NCBI GenBank assembly: GCA_002472565.1
Contig: DKSK01000015.1
Coordinates: 1 to 64,000 of the forward strand
Direction of reading: 5' to 3'
Origin: Bacteroidales bacterium UBA7258
GTDB taxonomy: Bacteria > Bacteroidota > Bacteroidia > Bacteroidales > UBA932
Length of the DNA stretch: 64,000 nt
Made by a program: the position numbers and the translations under genes. Under the pieces are notes generated by a model. It saw nothing but the letters and a program-made list of their open reading frames with translations. It did no database searches and was not told the DNA's origin. This document shows, piece after piece, positions 9,601-16,952 of the stretch; positions within the stretch are counted from its first letter, which is position 1; each line of letters opens with the position of its first letter.

Positions 9601-9732
9601 GACGACGGAGCCAGTGACGGTTCCCTGCTGGGATACCTGTGCCAAAGCCGAAGGGGCCCCGGCAAAGAATGCCGCGCCCATGAAAGATGTGAGCGCAAAC
9701 ATTACCATGATCGATTTGAGCCGATTAAACAT
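6604..9732 (-). CDS. SusC/RagA family TonB-linked outer-membrane transporter
   Basis: TonB-dependent channel that imports a nutrient captured by the adjacent SusD protein. From the ATG at 9732 the protein has 1042 residues: a signal peptide ending near APSALAQ, a carboxypeptidase-like regulatory domain (GTVTGSVVDNVGPVAGASI onward, about 35-110), the linker LNEVVVTALGISREKKSLGY, the plug (ALQGKVAGLQIN through RIVLRGNSSL and YVIDGVPYD to GNGVILITTKKG), then a 22-strand-type barrel ending in GVSLTLGF. A longer frame starting at 9774 is open, but its first codons fall inside an inverted repeat and do not improve the signal peptide. Length and order are normal for the family. No ECF sigma/anti-sigma or hybrid two-component gene is adjacent. 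Confidence 0.95.
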   Translation of the reverse strand: MFNRLKSIMVMFALTSFMGAAFFAGAPSALAQVSQQGTVTGSVVDNVGPVAGASIIIKGTTTGTITLDDGTFSLPGVRTGSTLVISSIGYKDAEVVWNGGQVYVTLEQDNELLNEVVVTALGISREKKSLGYAVQDVKADQIARSGTATLTDALQGKVAGLQINDSGTGAGGSTRIVLRGNSSLSDNNEPLYVIDGVPYDTGGHDIDGQAGLWGGTDRAGGAFDINPEDIESVSVLKGPTAAALYGSRAGNGVILITTKKGGRTEGKVGVTYSGKFSWSPVSYYLDLQDTWGQGENGAYVATSENSWGARMSSSTMVPAWYDSSVKVPYSGTKNPYTKYYRTGNMQSNNVTIQGGNAENPFRLTIGHDDTQSIVRPTRLDKTSIDFVSSNKVNRWLSLDVKANYVKTIGNNRQTRGLYGATYLINKIPRSIDLNSLKEHEFDTSRPGEFIEDNYYGPDAEHQNIYFVQDQFNNKDVQNKFFGMAAVNINFTKDLKLRVKEGYDWTDYTVKYSWPYPDPVFTGHYPGVEESKYSRIEENTEALLSWNHKYGDFDLGLSAGGNMMRYHYDGMWAEGRSIALQGAQFIAAGSTIHANNSLSEKQINSVYGFANLGYKDWLFLDVTARNDWSSTLPKDNRSYFYPSVSVSALLTGAADAYGLTYNKDVIDYGKIRFSWAKVGKDTDPYQLQNTYSTTTGANGYLYIEQPVTMANAELKPEMSDSFEVGTEWHFFKNRLGLDLTYYHTATKNQIMSVDMNYASGVQKKYINAGKITNQGLELSLNGDFIRTRDWNFGATVNLAKNWNKVNTLTEGIKMYELGHMTGSAGIYVYAIEGESLGKIYGYKYRLDKDGNKIIGSDGLPLRDASQEIGDINPNFTGSFSLNLSYKNLGLNALFAFQNGGDIFSVSEYSAARLGTAKRTENRDNMVIKGVTESGTANKTSVSAQNYWNNSVDEEFIYNAGFLKLSELSLTYNLSHDFVDRLTKGILDSARFSVYGSNLFYLVKHTPGTTPDGSLTDTSIYASAFDMCPYPGTRNFGVSLTLGF

Positions 9733-9752
9733 TTTTAGTGTGGTTTGTTTAC

Positions 9753-9774
9753 ATGGCGGACTTTTGTCTGCCAT
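9753..9774 (-). promoter_or_regulatory. inverted repeat in the susC leader
   Basis: Arms ATGGCGGAC (9753-9761) and GTCTGCCAT (9766-9774) pair over nine positions with one G-T wobble and a four-base loop. It ends 21 bases before the chosen susC start. It could be an mRNA leader hairpin affecting susC translation. No clear TAnnTTTG element was found upstream, so the transcript start is unknown. Confidence 0.5.
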
Positions 9775-10064
9775 ATCATTACTGCTTCACAGAATGACGA
9801 TGCAATTTTAATCATTTTAACTATATCTTCAAAATATCTAAACTAATTAAAATTTTACATTTATGCATTATTAACTAATGGGTTATGGTTTATTCAAAAT
9901 TTAGACAAATTATACTTTCGAAGTGAAACAGATATTCTTTCCATGAAAATACGGCCTATACAATATATAATATATATTTGTGAATGTCTTTGAATTTAAA
10001 AAAATTATTTTTTAAATCTTCGGTTTTCGATAAAAATTATGAAAAACGAAAGTGGAAGAAAAAT

Positions 10065-10096
10065 TTTGTGATTATCGAGTGAAAATATTATTTTTG
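10065..10096 (+). promoter_or_regulatory. Bacteroidota-type promoter for the carA leader
   Basis: TTTG at 10065-10068, 20 bases, then TATTTTTG at 10089-10096. It predicts a start near 10100-10103 and a leader of about 100 bases before carA. Confidence 0.7.
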
Positions 10097-10162
10097 TATC
10101 CCGAAATAGGTACAAGCAATGCCTACAAGTTTTTTCGGACAACATATTTAATTAGTATATCG

Positions 10163-10190
10163 GGCCATCTCGTTTGAGGTGGCCTTTTTT
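10163..10190 (+). terminator. intrinsic terminator in the carAB leader (candidate attenuator)
   Basis: GGCCATCTC (10163-10171), a GTTT loop, GAGGTGGCC (10176-10184), then six T residues (10185-10190). The stem is nine pairs with one G-T wobble. It lies 13 bases before the carA start codon and downstream of a good promoter with no gene between, so it either ends a short RNA or conditionally stops transcription into carAB. Confidence 0.75.
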
Positions 10191-10203
10191 CTGACCTAAG
10201 GTA

Positions 10204-11292
10204 ATGGGAATGGATGAAAGCAGCATGCACGGAGCGACTCTCCGTCTGGAAAACGGAATGGAATTCAAGGGCTGGAGCTTCGGCTACGAGGCTCCATGCG
10301 ACGGGGAGGTGGTCTTTTCGACTGCCATGGTAGGCTATCCCGAAAGTCTTACCGACCCTTCGTACAGCGGCCAGATTCTCTGCGTGACCTATCCTCTGAT
10401 AGGTAATTACGGCGTGCCTGACGAGGGTGCGGACCTTTTGGGCATTTCCAAGAATTTCGAGTCAGAGAAAATCTGGGTCCGCGGTCTGGTGATCTCCGAC
10501 TATTCCTTCGACTACAGCCACTGGGACGCTGTCAAGAGTCTCGGCGACTGGCTCAAGGAGCAGAAGATTCCGGGGATTTTCGGAATCGATACCAGAGAGG
10601 TGACCAAGACCCTCCGCGAGAAGGGTTCCATGCTAGGAATGATAGTTCCGGACGGAGTTTCCAAGGAATTTCCGATCGAAGATCCTAACAAGGCGAATCA
10701 GATTGCCATTGTCAGCTCGCCTGAGGTGAAATCCTACGGAGAAGGCTCCAAGACTGTCTGCCTGGTGGATTGCGGGGTCAAGCACAATATTCTCCGCTGC
10801 TTCGTCGAAAGAGGCGTACATGTGGTCAGGGTTCCATGGGACTATGATTTCAATTCCCTTCCTTGGGACGGGCTCTTCATATCCAACGGGCCTGGTAATC
10901 CTGAGTTCTGCGAAGTGACGATAAGAAACATCCGCAAGGCAATGGAAGCTGGTAAGCCGATTTTCGGAATCTGCATGGGCAACCAGCTGCTGGCCAGGGC
11001 AGGCGGGGCAAGCACCTACAAGCTAAAGTACGGACACAGAAGCCATAATCAGCCTGTCCGCATGATCGGCACCAACAGGTGTTTCATCACATCTCAGAAC
11101 CATGGCTACGCCGTGGACAACGAGACTCTGGGACAAGACTGGGAACCATGGTTCATCAACATGAATGACGGCACCAACGAGGGCATCCGGCACAAGAGCC
11201 TGCCTTTCCGCGCCGTCCAGTTCCATCCCGAGGCTTCCAGCGGCCCTACCGACACCAATTTCCTCTTCGACGAATTCATCCAAATGCTTTAG
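10204..11292 (+). CDS. carA: carbamoyl-phosphate synthase, small (glutaminase) subunit
   Basis: Hydrolyses glutamine and passes ammonia to CarB to make carbamoyl phosphate for pyrimidines and arginine. The 362 residues split into the N-terminal CarA domain (about 10-145, with the GYPESLTDPSYSGQIL motif) and a class I glutamine amidotransferase domain. The catalytic triad is visible: Cys257 in FGICMGNQLL, His341 and Glu343 in QFHPEAS. The start could be any of the ATGs at 10204, 10210 or 10225; the last gives MHGATLRLENG, the usual family start. carB follows six bases after the stop, so the two form an operon. Expression is probably affected by the leader terminator upstream. Confidence 0.96.
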   Translation: MGMDESSMHGATLRLENGMEFKGWSFGYEAPCDGEVVFSTAMVGYPESLTDPSYSGQILCVTYPLIGNYGVPDEGADLLGISKNFESEKIWVRGLVISDYSFDYSHWDAVKSLGDWLKEQKIPGIFGIDTREVTKTLREKGSMLGMIVPDGVSKEFPIEDPNKANQIAIVSSPEVKSYGEGSKTVCLVDCGVKHNILRCFVERGVHVVRVPWDYDFNSLPWDGLFISNGPGNPEFCEVTIRNIRKAMEAGKPIFGICMGNQLLARAGGASTYKLKYGHRSHNQPVRMIGTNRCFITSQNHGYAVDNETLGQDWEPWFINMNDGTNEGIRHKSLPFRAVQFHPEASSGPTDTNFLFDEFIQML

Positions 11293-11298
11293 AAGACC

Positions 11299-14200
11299 AT
11301 GAAAGACACCACTATAAAGAAAGTTCTCATCTTAGGATCCGGAGCGCTCAAGATAGGCCAGGCCGGCGAGTTCGACTATTCGGGAAGCCAGGCCCTCAAG
11401 GCCCTCAGGGAGGAAGGAATAGAGACAGTCCTCATCAATCCTAACATCGCCACAGTCCAGACCAGCGAGGGGGTGGCGGACAAGATATATTTCTTGCCTG
11501 TCATTCCTTACTTTGTCGAAAAAGTCATAGAGAAAGAGCGCCCCGAGGGCATCCTCCTGAGTTTCGGCGGGCAGACTGCCCTTAATTGCGGTGTGGAACT
11601 CTATGAGAGCGGGGTCTTCGAGAAATACGGGGTGAACGTTCTGGGAACTCCTGTCAAGGCCATCATGGATACCGAGGACAGAGAGCTCTTCGTCAAAAGG
11701 CTTGACGAGATCGGAGTCAAAACCATCAAGTCCCATCCTGCTGACAACATGGAGCAAGCCAGAGCCGCCGCACACGAACTTGGCTATCCGCTGATTATCA
11801 GGGCGGCCTATGCCCTGGGAGGCTTGGGCTCCGGTTTCTGCGAGAATGACGAGCAGCTTGAAGAGGTCTGCGAGAAGGCTTTCAGCTTTTCTTCCCAGGT
11901 GCTTGTGGAAAAGTCTCTGAAAGGATGGAAGGAGATTGAGTACGAGGTGGTGCGCGACCGCTATGACAATTGCATAACGGTCTGCAACATGGAAAATTTC
12001 GACCCGCTGGGAATCCATACCGGAGAAAGCATCGTGGTCGCTCCTTCGCAGACTCTTTCCAACAAGGACTACTATTACCTTCGCGAACTTTCCATCAAGA
12101 TTATCAGGCATATCGGCATAATAGGGGAGTGCAACGTTCAGTACGCCTACGACCCTGACGCTATGGATTACAGGGTCATAGAGGTGAACGCGCGTCTGAG
12201 CCGCTCTTCCGCCCTTGCTTCCAAGGCGACCGGTTATCCGCTTGCCTTCGTCGCTGCGAAGCTAGGCCTCGGTTACGGTCTCTTCGACCTTAAGAACTCC
12301 GTGACTAAGACCACTCCGGCCTTCTTCGAGCCTGCCCTTGATTACATTGTCTGCAAGATTCCCCGCTGGGATCTTTCGAAGTTCAAGGGCGTGAGCCGCA
12401 AGATCGGCTCCAGCATGAAGAGCGTCGGCGAGGTGATGGCCATAGGCAGGACCTTTGAGGAGGCCATCCAAAAGGGTCTGAGAATGATAGGGCAGGGGGC
12501 TCACGGCTTCGTGGGCAACAAGGAGCTCAAGGTCGCCGACGTGGACGAGGCCCTATGCGAGCCTACTGACAAGCGTATCTTCGTGATAGCCAAGGCCATG
12601 AATGAGGCAGGCTACTCAGTTGACAAGATTCATGAACTCACCAGGATAGACAGGTGGTTCCTCGACAAGCTTGAAGACATCGTGAGCACATGGAAGGAGA
12701 TGACAGCCTTTTCGAGGGTCGAGTCCTTGCCGCGGGATCTTCTCCTAAAGGCAAAGCGCCAGGGCTTCAGTGATTTCCAGATCCAGAGGGCGATTTACAA
12801 GTCTACCGTCGACGAGCCCAAGTACCAGGACATCGTGCGTGCCTACCGCAAGAGCCTCGGCATCGTGCCTGTCGTCAAGCAGATAGATACTCTGGCCGCG
12901 GAATTCCCGGCCCAGACCAATTACCTCTACCTGACATATAACGGGACTGCCAACGACATCAATTTCGAGAACGACGGGAAATCCATCATCGTTCTTGGTT
13001 CCGGTGCGTACAGGATCGGAAGTTCGGTGGAATTTGACTGGTGCTCAGTCAATTGCATCAACACGATCAGGGCAAACGGCTATAGGGGAGTCTTGATCAA
13101 TTACAATCCTGAAACCGTGTCGACCGACTACGACATGTGCGACAGGCTCTATTTCGACGAGCTGACCTTCGAGAGGGTCATGGATATAGTTGATTACGAA
13201 AGTCCTAAGGGGGTTGTGGTCTGTGTCGGAGGACAAATTCCTAACAACTTGGCTCTCAGGCTTTCGCGCAACTCAATCACGATTCTCGGCACCAAAGCCC
13301 AAGACATTGACAAGGCGGAGGACAGGCACAAGTTCTCCTCTATCATGGATGCTATAGGCGTGGATCAGCCTGAGTGGTCTGAGCTCACGACCATAGAGGA
13401 TGTGGACAGGTTCATAGCGAAAGTCGGCTTCCCTGTCCTTGTGCGTCCGTCCTACGTTCTCTCCGGGGCCGCCATGAACGTCTGCTACGACGAGAACAAA
13501 CTCCGCCAGTTCCTTTCCCTTGCCGCCGAAGTCAGCCAGGAACATCCTGTCGTCATAAGCAAATTCATGACCAGGTGCAAGGAGATCGACTTTGACGGAG
13601 TCGCCGACGGGGGAGAAGTCCTCGCCTACGCGATTTCCGAACACATCGAATATGCCGGAGTGCATTCTGGAGATGCCACGATGCAATTCCCTCCTCAGAA
13701 GCTTTATGTCGAAACGGCCCGCAGGATCAAGAAGGTGGCCCGCAAGATTGCTGGTGCGCTTTCCATCTCCGGACCTTTCAACATCCAGTTCCTTGCGAAG
13801 GAGAATGAGATCAAGGTCATCGAGTGCAACCTCAGGGCTTCGCGCAGTTTCCCGTTCGTGTCCAAGGTATTGAAAATCAATTTTATAGACCTTGCCACAA
13901 AGGTAATGCTCGGCCTTCATCCTACCGCTCCGCAGAAGAGCGCCTTCGATCTGGATTATGTCGGGGTCAAGAGCGCCCAGTTCAGTTTTGCGCGTCTTGA
14001 GGCAGCTGACCCGATGCTTGGCGTGGACATGAGTTCTACAGGCGAGGTGGGCTGCCTCGGGGATGATTTCAACGAGGCCTTGCTCAAGTCCGTCCTTTCA
14101 GTGGGGAACAAGATTCCGAAGAAGAAGATTCTGCTTTCTACCGGAGACCCTCTCCAGAAGGCGGATATGCTTCGTGCCTGCAAGCTGCTCGCCGAGAAGG

Positions 14201-14541
14201 GCTACGATATCTATGCTACGGGAGGAACATACAAGTATTTCATCGAGAACAGCATCCCGTGCACAAGGGTGCTCTGGCCTTCGGAGGAGGAGAACCCGAA
14301 TTTCAAGGGCCGCTTCAAGTCTGCCCTTGAGATGATTCGCGGCAAGGAGGTTGAGATGGTCGTGAACATTCCGAAGAATTTCTCGGATGTCGAACTCTCC
14401 AACGGTTATCAGATCCGTCGTGCCGCGGTGGACTTCAACATAACCCTCTTCACCAACGCACGCCTGGCCACGGCCTTCATCCGTGCTTTCTGCGCCGCTC
14501 CGCTCGACTCCCTCCAGATTAAAGCCTGGGACGAATACTAG
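11299..14541 (+). CDS. carB: carbamoyl-phosphate synthase, large subunit
   Basis: The ATP-consuming subunit of carbamoyl-phosphate synthase. Its 1080 residues show the duplicated layout of the family: first ATP-grasp half starting KKVLILGSGALKIGQAGEFDYSG, second half starting with the matching SIIVLGSGAYRIGSSVEFDWC near residue 560, and a C-terminal MGS-like regulatory domain from about 940 (ILLSTGDPLQKADMLRACKLL, then YATGGTYKYF). In E. coli the MGS domain binds UMP, IMP and ornithine; whether that holds here is not visible. Length is normal. The stop is 29 bases from the end of a convergent hydrolase gene, with no clear hairpin between. Confidence 0.97.
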   Translation: MKDTTIKKVLILGSGALKIGQAGEFDYSGSQALKALREEGIETVLINPNIATVQTSEGVADKIYFLPVIPYFVEKVIEKERPEGILLSFGGQTALNCGVELYESGVFEKYGVNVLGTPVKAIMDTEDRELFVKRLDEIGVKTIKSHPADNMEQARAAAHELGYPLIIRAAYALGGLGSGFCENDEQLEEVCEKAFSFSSQVLVEKSLKGWKEIEYEVVRDRYDNCITVCNMENFDPLGIHTGESIVVAPSQTLSNKDYYYLRELSIKIIRHIGIIGECNVQYAYDPDAMDYRVIEVNARLSRSSALASKATGYPLAFVAAKLGLGYGLFDLKNSVTKTTPAFFEPALDYIVCKIPRWDLSKFKGVSRKIGSSMKSVGEVMAIGRTFEEAIQKGLRMIGQGAHGFVGNKELKVADVDEALCEPTDKRIFVIAKAMNEAGYSVDKIHELTRIDRWFLDKLEDIVSTWKEMTAFSRVESLPRDLLLKAKRQGFSDFQIQRAIYKSTVDEPKYQDIVRAYRKSLGIVPVVKQIDTLAAEFPAQTNYLYLTYNGTANDINFENDGKSIIVLGSGAYRIGSSVEFDWCSVNCINTIRANGYRGVLINYNPETVSTDYDMCDRLYFDELTFERVMDIVDYESPKGVVVCVGGQIPNNLALRLSRNSITILGTKAQDIDKAEDRHKFSSIMDAIGVDQPEWSELTTIEDVDRFIAKVGFPVLVRPSYVLSGAAMNVCYDENKLRQFLSLAAEVSQEHPVVISKFMTRCKEIDFDGVADGGEVLAYAISEHIEYAGVHSGDATMQFPPQKLYVETARRIKKVARKIAGALSISGPFNIQFLAKENEIKVIECNLRASRSFPFVSKVLKINFIDLATKVMLGLHPTAPQKSAFDLDYVGVKSAQFSFARLEAADPMLGVDMSSTGEVGCLGDDFNEALLKSVLSVGNKIPKKKILLSTGDPLQKADMLRACKLLAEKGYDIYATGGTYKYFIENSIPCTRVLWPSEEENPNFKGRFKSALEMIRGKEVEMVVNIPKNFSDVELSNGYQIRRAAVDFNITLFTNARLATAFIRAFCAAPLDSLQIKAWDEY

Positions 14542-14570
14542 CCCCAGTCCCGCCTCTCTCCCCGGCTGAG

Positions 14571-15476
14571 CTACTGTAATTCTTTGATGAAGAAAGCGGT
14601 AACGAGGCCGGCGAGAAGGGGAGCGTGGCCGGAGAAACCGTGGTCCATCCCGTCAAGGATGTCGATATGGCTGTACCTCATGACTTCATGGAAATGGATT
14701 CCATAGGTGTAGGGGACGAGCCTGTCCGCCTTGCCATGGAGGACCAGAACTGGACCCTGATAGAGGGCCGCGGTCTCATATATTGGAAGCGACTGCGCCG
14801 TCAGTATGTAATCCCTGCCGATAACCCTTCCCCTGAAGAGCTCTACACCTTCCGCAGGAGGATTCTCCGCATCGTATTGTTTCCCGAAAGTACTCCCGCG
14901 CAAGGCGTCATCCCTCAGAGCCGCGGCCGGAGCCATCAGGACTGCTGCCGCAAGTTTCCCTTCGCCGAGTTCGCCGGCCGTCATCGCGGTCACGACGCCG
15001 CCCTGGGAATGCCCGGCCATGGCAATCTTTCCAACATAGCCGAGTCCGCTCACATACCTGTAAACCTTCTTGGCGTCTTCTATCTCATTGAGGACCGTCA
15101 TATTCTCGAAGGCGCCCTCGCTCTCGCCATGACCGTTGAAATCGAACCTTGTCACGGCGATTCCGTGATTGACAAGGCTATCGGAGATGGCGTCGAAAAG
15201 CGGACTTCTCTTACTGCCCATGAAGCCATGACAGAGAATAACCATCGGGACCTTTTCGCCCTCTTTCAGTTCCGGAGTCTGGATTATGGCTGAGAGTTTT
15301 CCGACTGCGCCCTCAATCCAGACCATTTTACTATCGCCGGCAAGTTTTGCAGGCCTATCTTGGCTTTGTGAGGCTGGTCTTCTGCCAGGCTGTGCGAAGG
15401 ATGGATGGATGGATATAGTACCGGCCAGAACGAAGAGCCCGGTGGCAAAGGCCATGAATCTGAATCTATTTCCCAT
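14571..15476 (-). CDS. exported alpha/beta hydrolase, feruloyl/cinnamoyl esterase-like
   Basis: A 301-residue serine hydrolase with an N-terminal signal peptide (GLFVLAGTISIHPSFAQ). The catalytic triad is readable: Ser157 in GHSQGG, Asp251 in GKADRLVP and His279 in DGMDHGFSGH. An oxyanion-loop CHGFMGSK motif is at about 82-89. The stretch FDFNGHGESEGAFENMTVLN (111-130) closely resembles the cinnamoyl/feruloyl esterase branch typified by Est1E of rumen Butyrivibrio, which releases hydroxycinnamates from plant cell walls. That substrate is inferred from the resemblance. The location would be periplasmic or outer surface. The gene is divergent from a PAP2 phosphatase gene. Confidence 0.82.
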   Translation of the reverse strand: MGNRFRFMAFATGLFVLAGTISIHPSFAQPGRRPASQSQDRPAKLAGDSKMVWIEGAVGKLSAIIQTPELKEGEKVPMVILCHGFMGSKRSPLFDAISDSLVNHGIAVTRFDFNGHGESEGAFENMTVLNEIEDAKKVYRYVSGLGYVGKIAMAGHSQGGVVTAMTAGELGEGKLAAAVLMAPAAALRDDALRGSTFGKQYDAENPPAEGVELFRGRVIGRDYILTAQSLPIYETAALYQGPVLVLHGKADRLVPYTYGIHFHEVMRYSHIDILDGMDHGFSGHAPLLAGLVTAFFIKELQ

Positions 15477-15535
15477 GTTTTTCTTTTTTTTAGGTGAACA
15501 TTAAATTATACATTATTTTCAGAATCGCAAAGCCT

Positions 15536-15565
15536 TTTGAATGTCGGTTTTTTTTGATAGCTTTG
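15536..15565 (+). promoter_or_regulatory. Bacteroidota-type promoter directly before the PAP2 gene
   Basis: TTTG at 15536-15539, 18 bases, then TAGCTTTG at 15558-15565. The start codon of the phosphatase is at 15570, so the predicted transcript starts at or within a few bases of the ATG: a leaderless or nearly leaderless mRNA. Confidence 0.65.
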
Positions 15566-15569
15566 TTTT

Positions 15570-16292
15570 ATGAAAAAGACATTGATCCTGCTTTCCCTGG
15601 CATTTCTTCCTGTCATAGCGACAGCCCAGGACATTTATGCGAACCTTCCTCGTACTTTCATCAGCCAAGAAGAAGCGCCTCATCTCGAAAAGATCTTGCC
15701 TGCTCCGCCGTCCTTGAACGATCCTCTGTTTTTCAATGACTGGTGTCAATATCAGTGGGGGAAATCTATCCGTGACACTGAAAGGGGCGCTCTCGCGGTA
15801 AAAGACGCTGACATCAATACGAATTACATCATGGAGCGTTATTCTCCGGCCATGCATCGCAACTTGACCAAGGCGGCCTATCCTGTCTTATATGAACTCC
15901 TGGACAAGGCCCATACGTCAGAGATGCTGGCGGGGCGGAGCGCCAAGCAATATTTCGCCCGCGTCCGTCCTTATCAGCAGTTCAAGGAACCTACTTCTGT
16001 TCCGAAGGATGAGGGCGCAACGGATTTCACGAGCTATCCTTCAGGTCATACTCATATGGCGTGGCTCAGCGGACTGATTCTGACTTCTATCGATCCTGAG
16101 CACACTGAGGAGATTATGAAAGTGGCCTACGAGATCGGCCAGAGCAGGGTGATCGCAGGTTTCCACTATCAGAGCGACGTCCAGGCCGGCCGTCTTGCCG
16201 CCAGCGTGACCTTCGCACGTCTGTGCGCCGTCCCGGAGTTTATGGATATGCTCCAGGCCGCCAAGAAGGAGTTTCGCAAGGCCGGCAAATAG
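15570..16292 (+). CDS. PAP2-family (class A) acid phosphatase, exported
   Basis: A 240-residue periplasmic phosphatase. The signal peptide is MKKTLILLSLAFLPVIATAQ. The three-part PAP2 signature is complete: K126 x6 R133-P134, P157-S-G-H160 and S192-R193 x5 H199 with D203. In this family the second histidine forms the phospho-enzyme intermediate and the third histidine with the aspartate protonates the leaving group. There are no further membrane spans, so it resembles the soluble PhoN/PhoC type and not a lipid phosphatase with six spans. The natural substrate is unknown. It stands alone between two minus-strand genes. Met1 is the only reasonable start because the signal peptide begins there. 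Confidence 0.9.
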   Translation: MKKTLILLSLAFLPVIATAQDIYANLPRTFISQEEAPHLEKILPAPPSLNDPLFFNDWCQYQWGKSIRDTERGALAVKDADINTNYIMERYSPAMHRNLTKAAYPVLYELLDKAHTSEMLAGRSAKQYFARVRPYQQFKEPTSVPKDEGATDFTSYPSGHTHMAWLSGLILTSIDPEHTEEIMKVAYEIGQSRVIAGFHYQSDVQAGRLAASVTFARLCAVPEFMDMLQAAKKEFRKAGK

Positions 16293-16352
16293 CCCCTCTT
16301 TGCTTTCCCCGTCTTCCAAGCCAATGGAGGGGGACCTTCATGAGGGGAAGGC

Positions 16353-16721
16353 TTAGCGCAAAAGCGAGGAGAGTTCGTCCTTGAGAATGAGGGCGTGGTT
16401 CTTTGTTGGGTTTCGGAAGCCAAAAATCAGAGTCACAGTATCTTTCCGGCTCTCTCGAATCTTCTCCGCCAGTTGGCAAAGAGCCTCGCCACTTCGAAGC
16501 TCAGAACGATAGCGTTCGGAAAACTTTTCCCAATTGCCTTCTGGATCATCGTGAAAGAAGTGTCTCGCCTCTGGCGAGGGAGCGACTTCCTTCGCCCATA
16601 TGTCACACTTTAAGTCGCTTTTCTTTATGCCTCGCGGCCACATCCTGTCCACGAGAATGCGCAGACCGTCGCCCTCCTCAGCCGGCTCATACACCCTCTT
16701 GAGTTTTATTTCGATATTCAT
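16353..16721 (-). CDS. DUF488 family protein
   Basis: A small cytoplasmic protein of about 122 residues, starting MNIEIKLKRVYEPAEEGDG. It carries the motifs I associate with DUF488 (YeaO-like) proteins: RVYEP near the start, ILVDRMWPRGIKKSDL, a WAKEVAPS segment, and a C-terminal TLIFGFRNPTKNHALIL. The biochemical role of the family is not established. An ATG six codons further upstream (16739) is in frame but adds a non-conserved tail. A perfect 21-bp palindrome sits about 90 bases upstream of the start and may be an operator for it. Confidence 0.82.
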   Translation of the reverse strand: MNIEIKLKRVYEPAEEGDGLRILVDRMWPRGIKKSDLKCDIWAKEVAPSPEARHFFHDDPEGNWEKFSERYRSELRSGEALCQLAEKIRESRKDTVTLIFGFRNPTKNHALILKDELSSLLR

Positions 16722-16952
16722 ATCACCTGTGTCCGGCAATATTCCGGGCAGAAATTAAGTTAATTATTTCTCCAAAAGATACAAAAATTAGTACTCTCTT
16801 CCAAGAGAAGGATACTGTTTGAAACAGTATCGATTGGAAAGAATATAGTTATTTGCCGCGGTCTATGGAATGAGTGTGAAAAACGTCGATTTACACAATG
16901 GAACTGGAAAAAGGCTTGAGAGTCAGCCCCATGAGGTACATGGAGCCCCGCC
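16722..16952. other. intergenic region with a palindrome, upstream of the DUF488 gene
   Basis: 231 bases between the AlkZ-related gene and the DUF488 gene, both on the minus strand. It holds the palindrome at 16811-16831 and, on the minus strand, an imperfect -7 element AATTTTTG (16789-16782). A short plus-strand open frame that begins here runs antisense into the neighbouring gene and is probably chance. Confidence 0.5.
16811..16831. promoter_or_regulatory. perfect 21-bp palindrome, probable operator
   Basis: Left arm GATACTGTTT (16811-16820), one central base, right arm AAACAGTATC (16822-16831). It is flanked by a second inverted pair, TTCCAA (16799-16804) and TTGGAA (16834-16839). A one-base centre fits a dimeric DNA-binding protein better than an RNA hairpin, and no T-tract follows directly on either strand. 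It lies about 90 bases upstream of the DUF488 gene. Confidence 0.6.

Larger units (their letters stand above)
9775..10203. other. AT-rich intergenic region between susC and carA
   Basis: A gene-free stretch, much richer in A and T than the surrounding coding DNA, separating divergent susC and carA. It contains the carA promoter (10065-10096), a leader hairpin (10101-10138), an intrinsic terminator (10163-10190), and an isolated TATATTTG at 9973-9980 on the plus strand that has no TTTG partner at the right distance. I see no small open frame with coding character. Confidence 0.7.
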
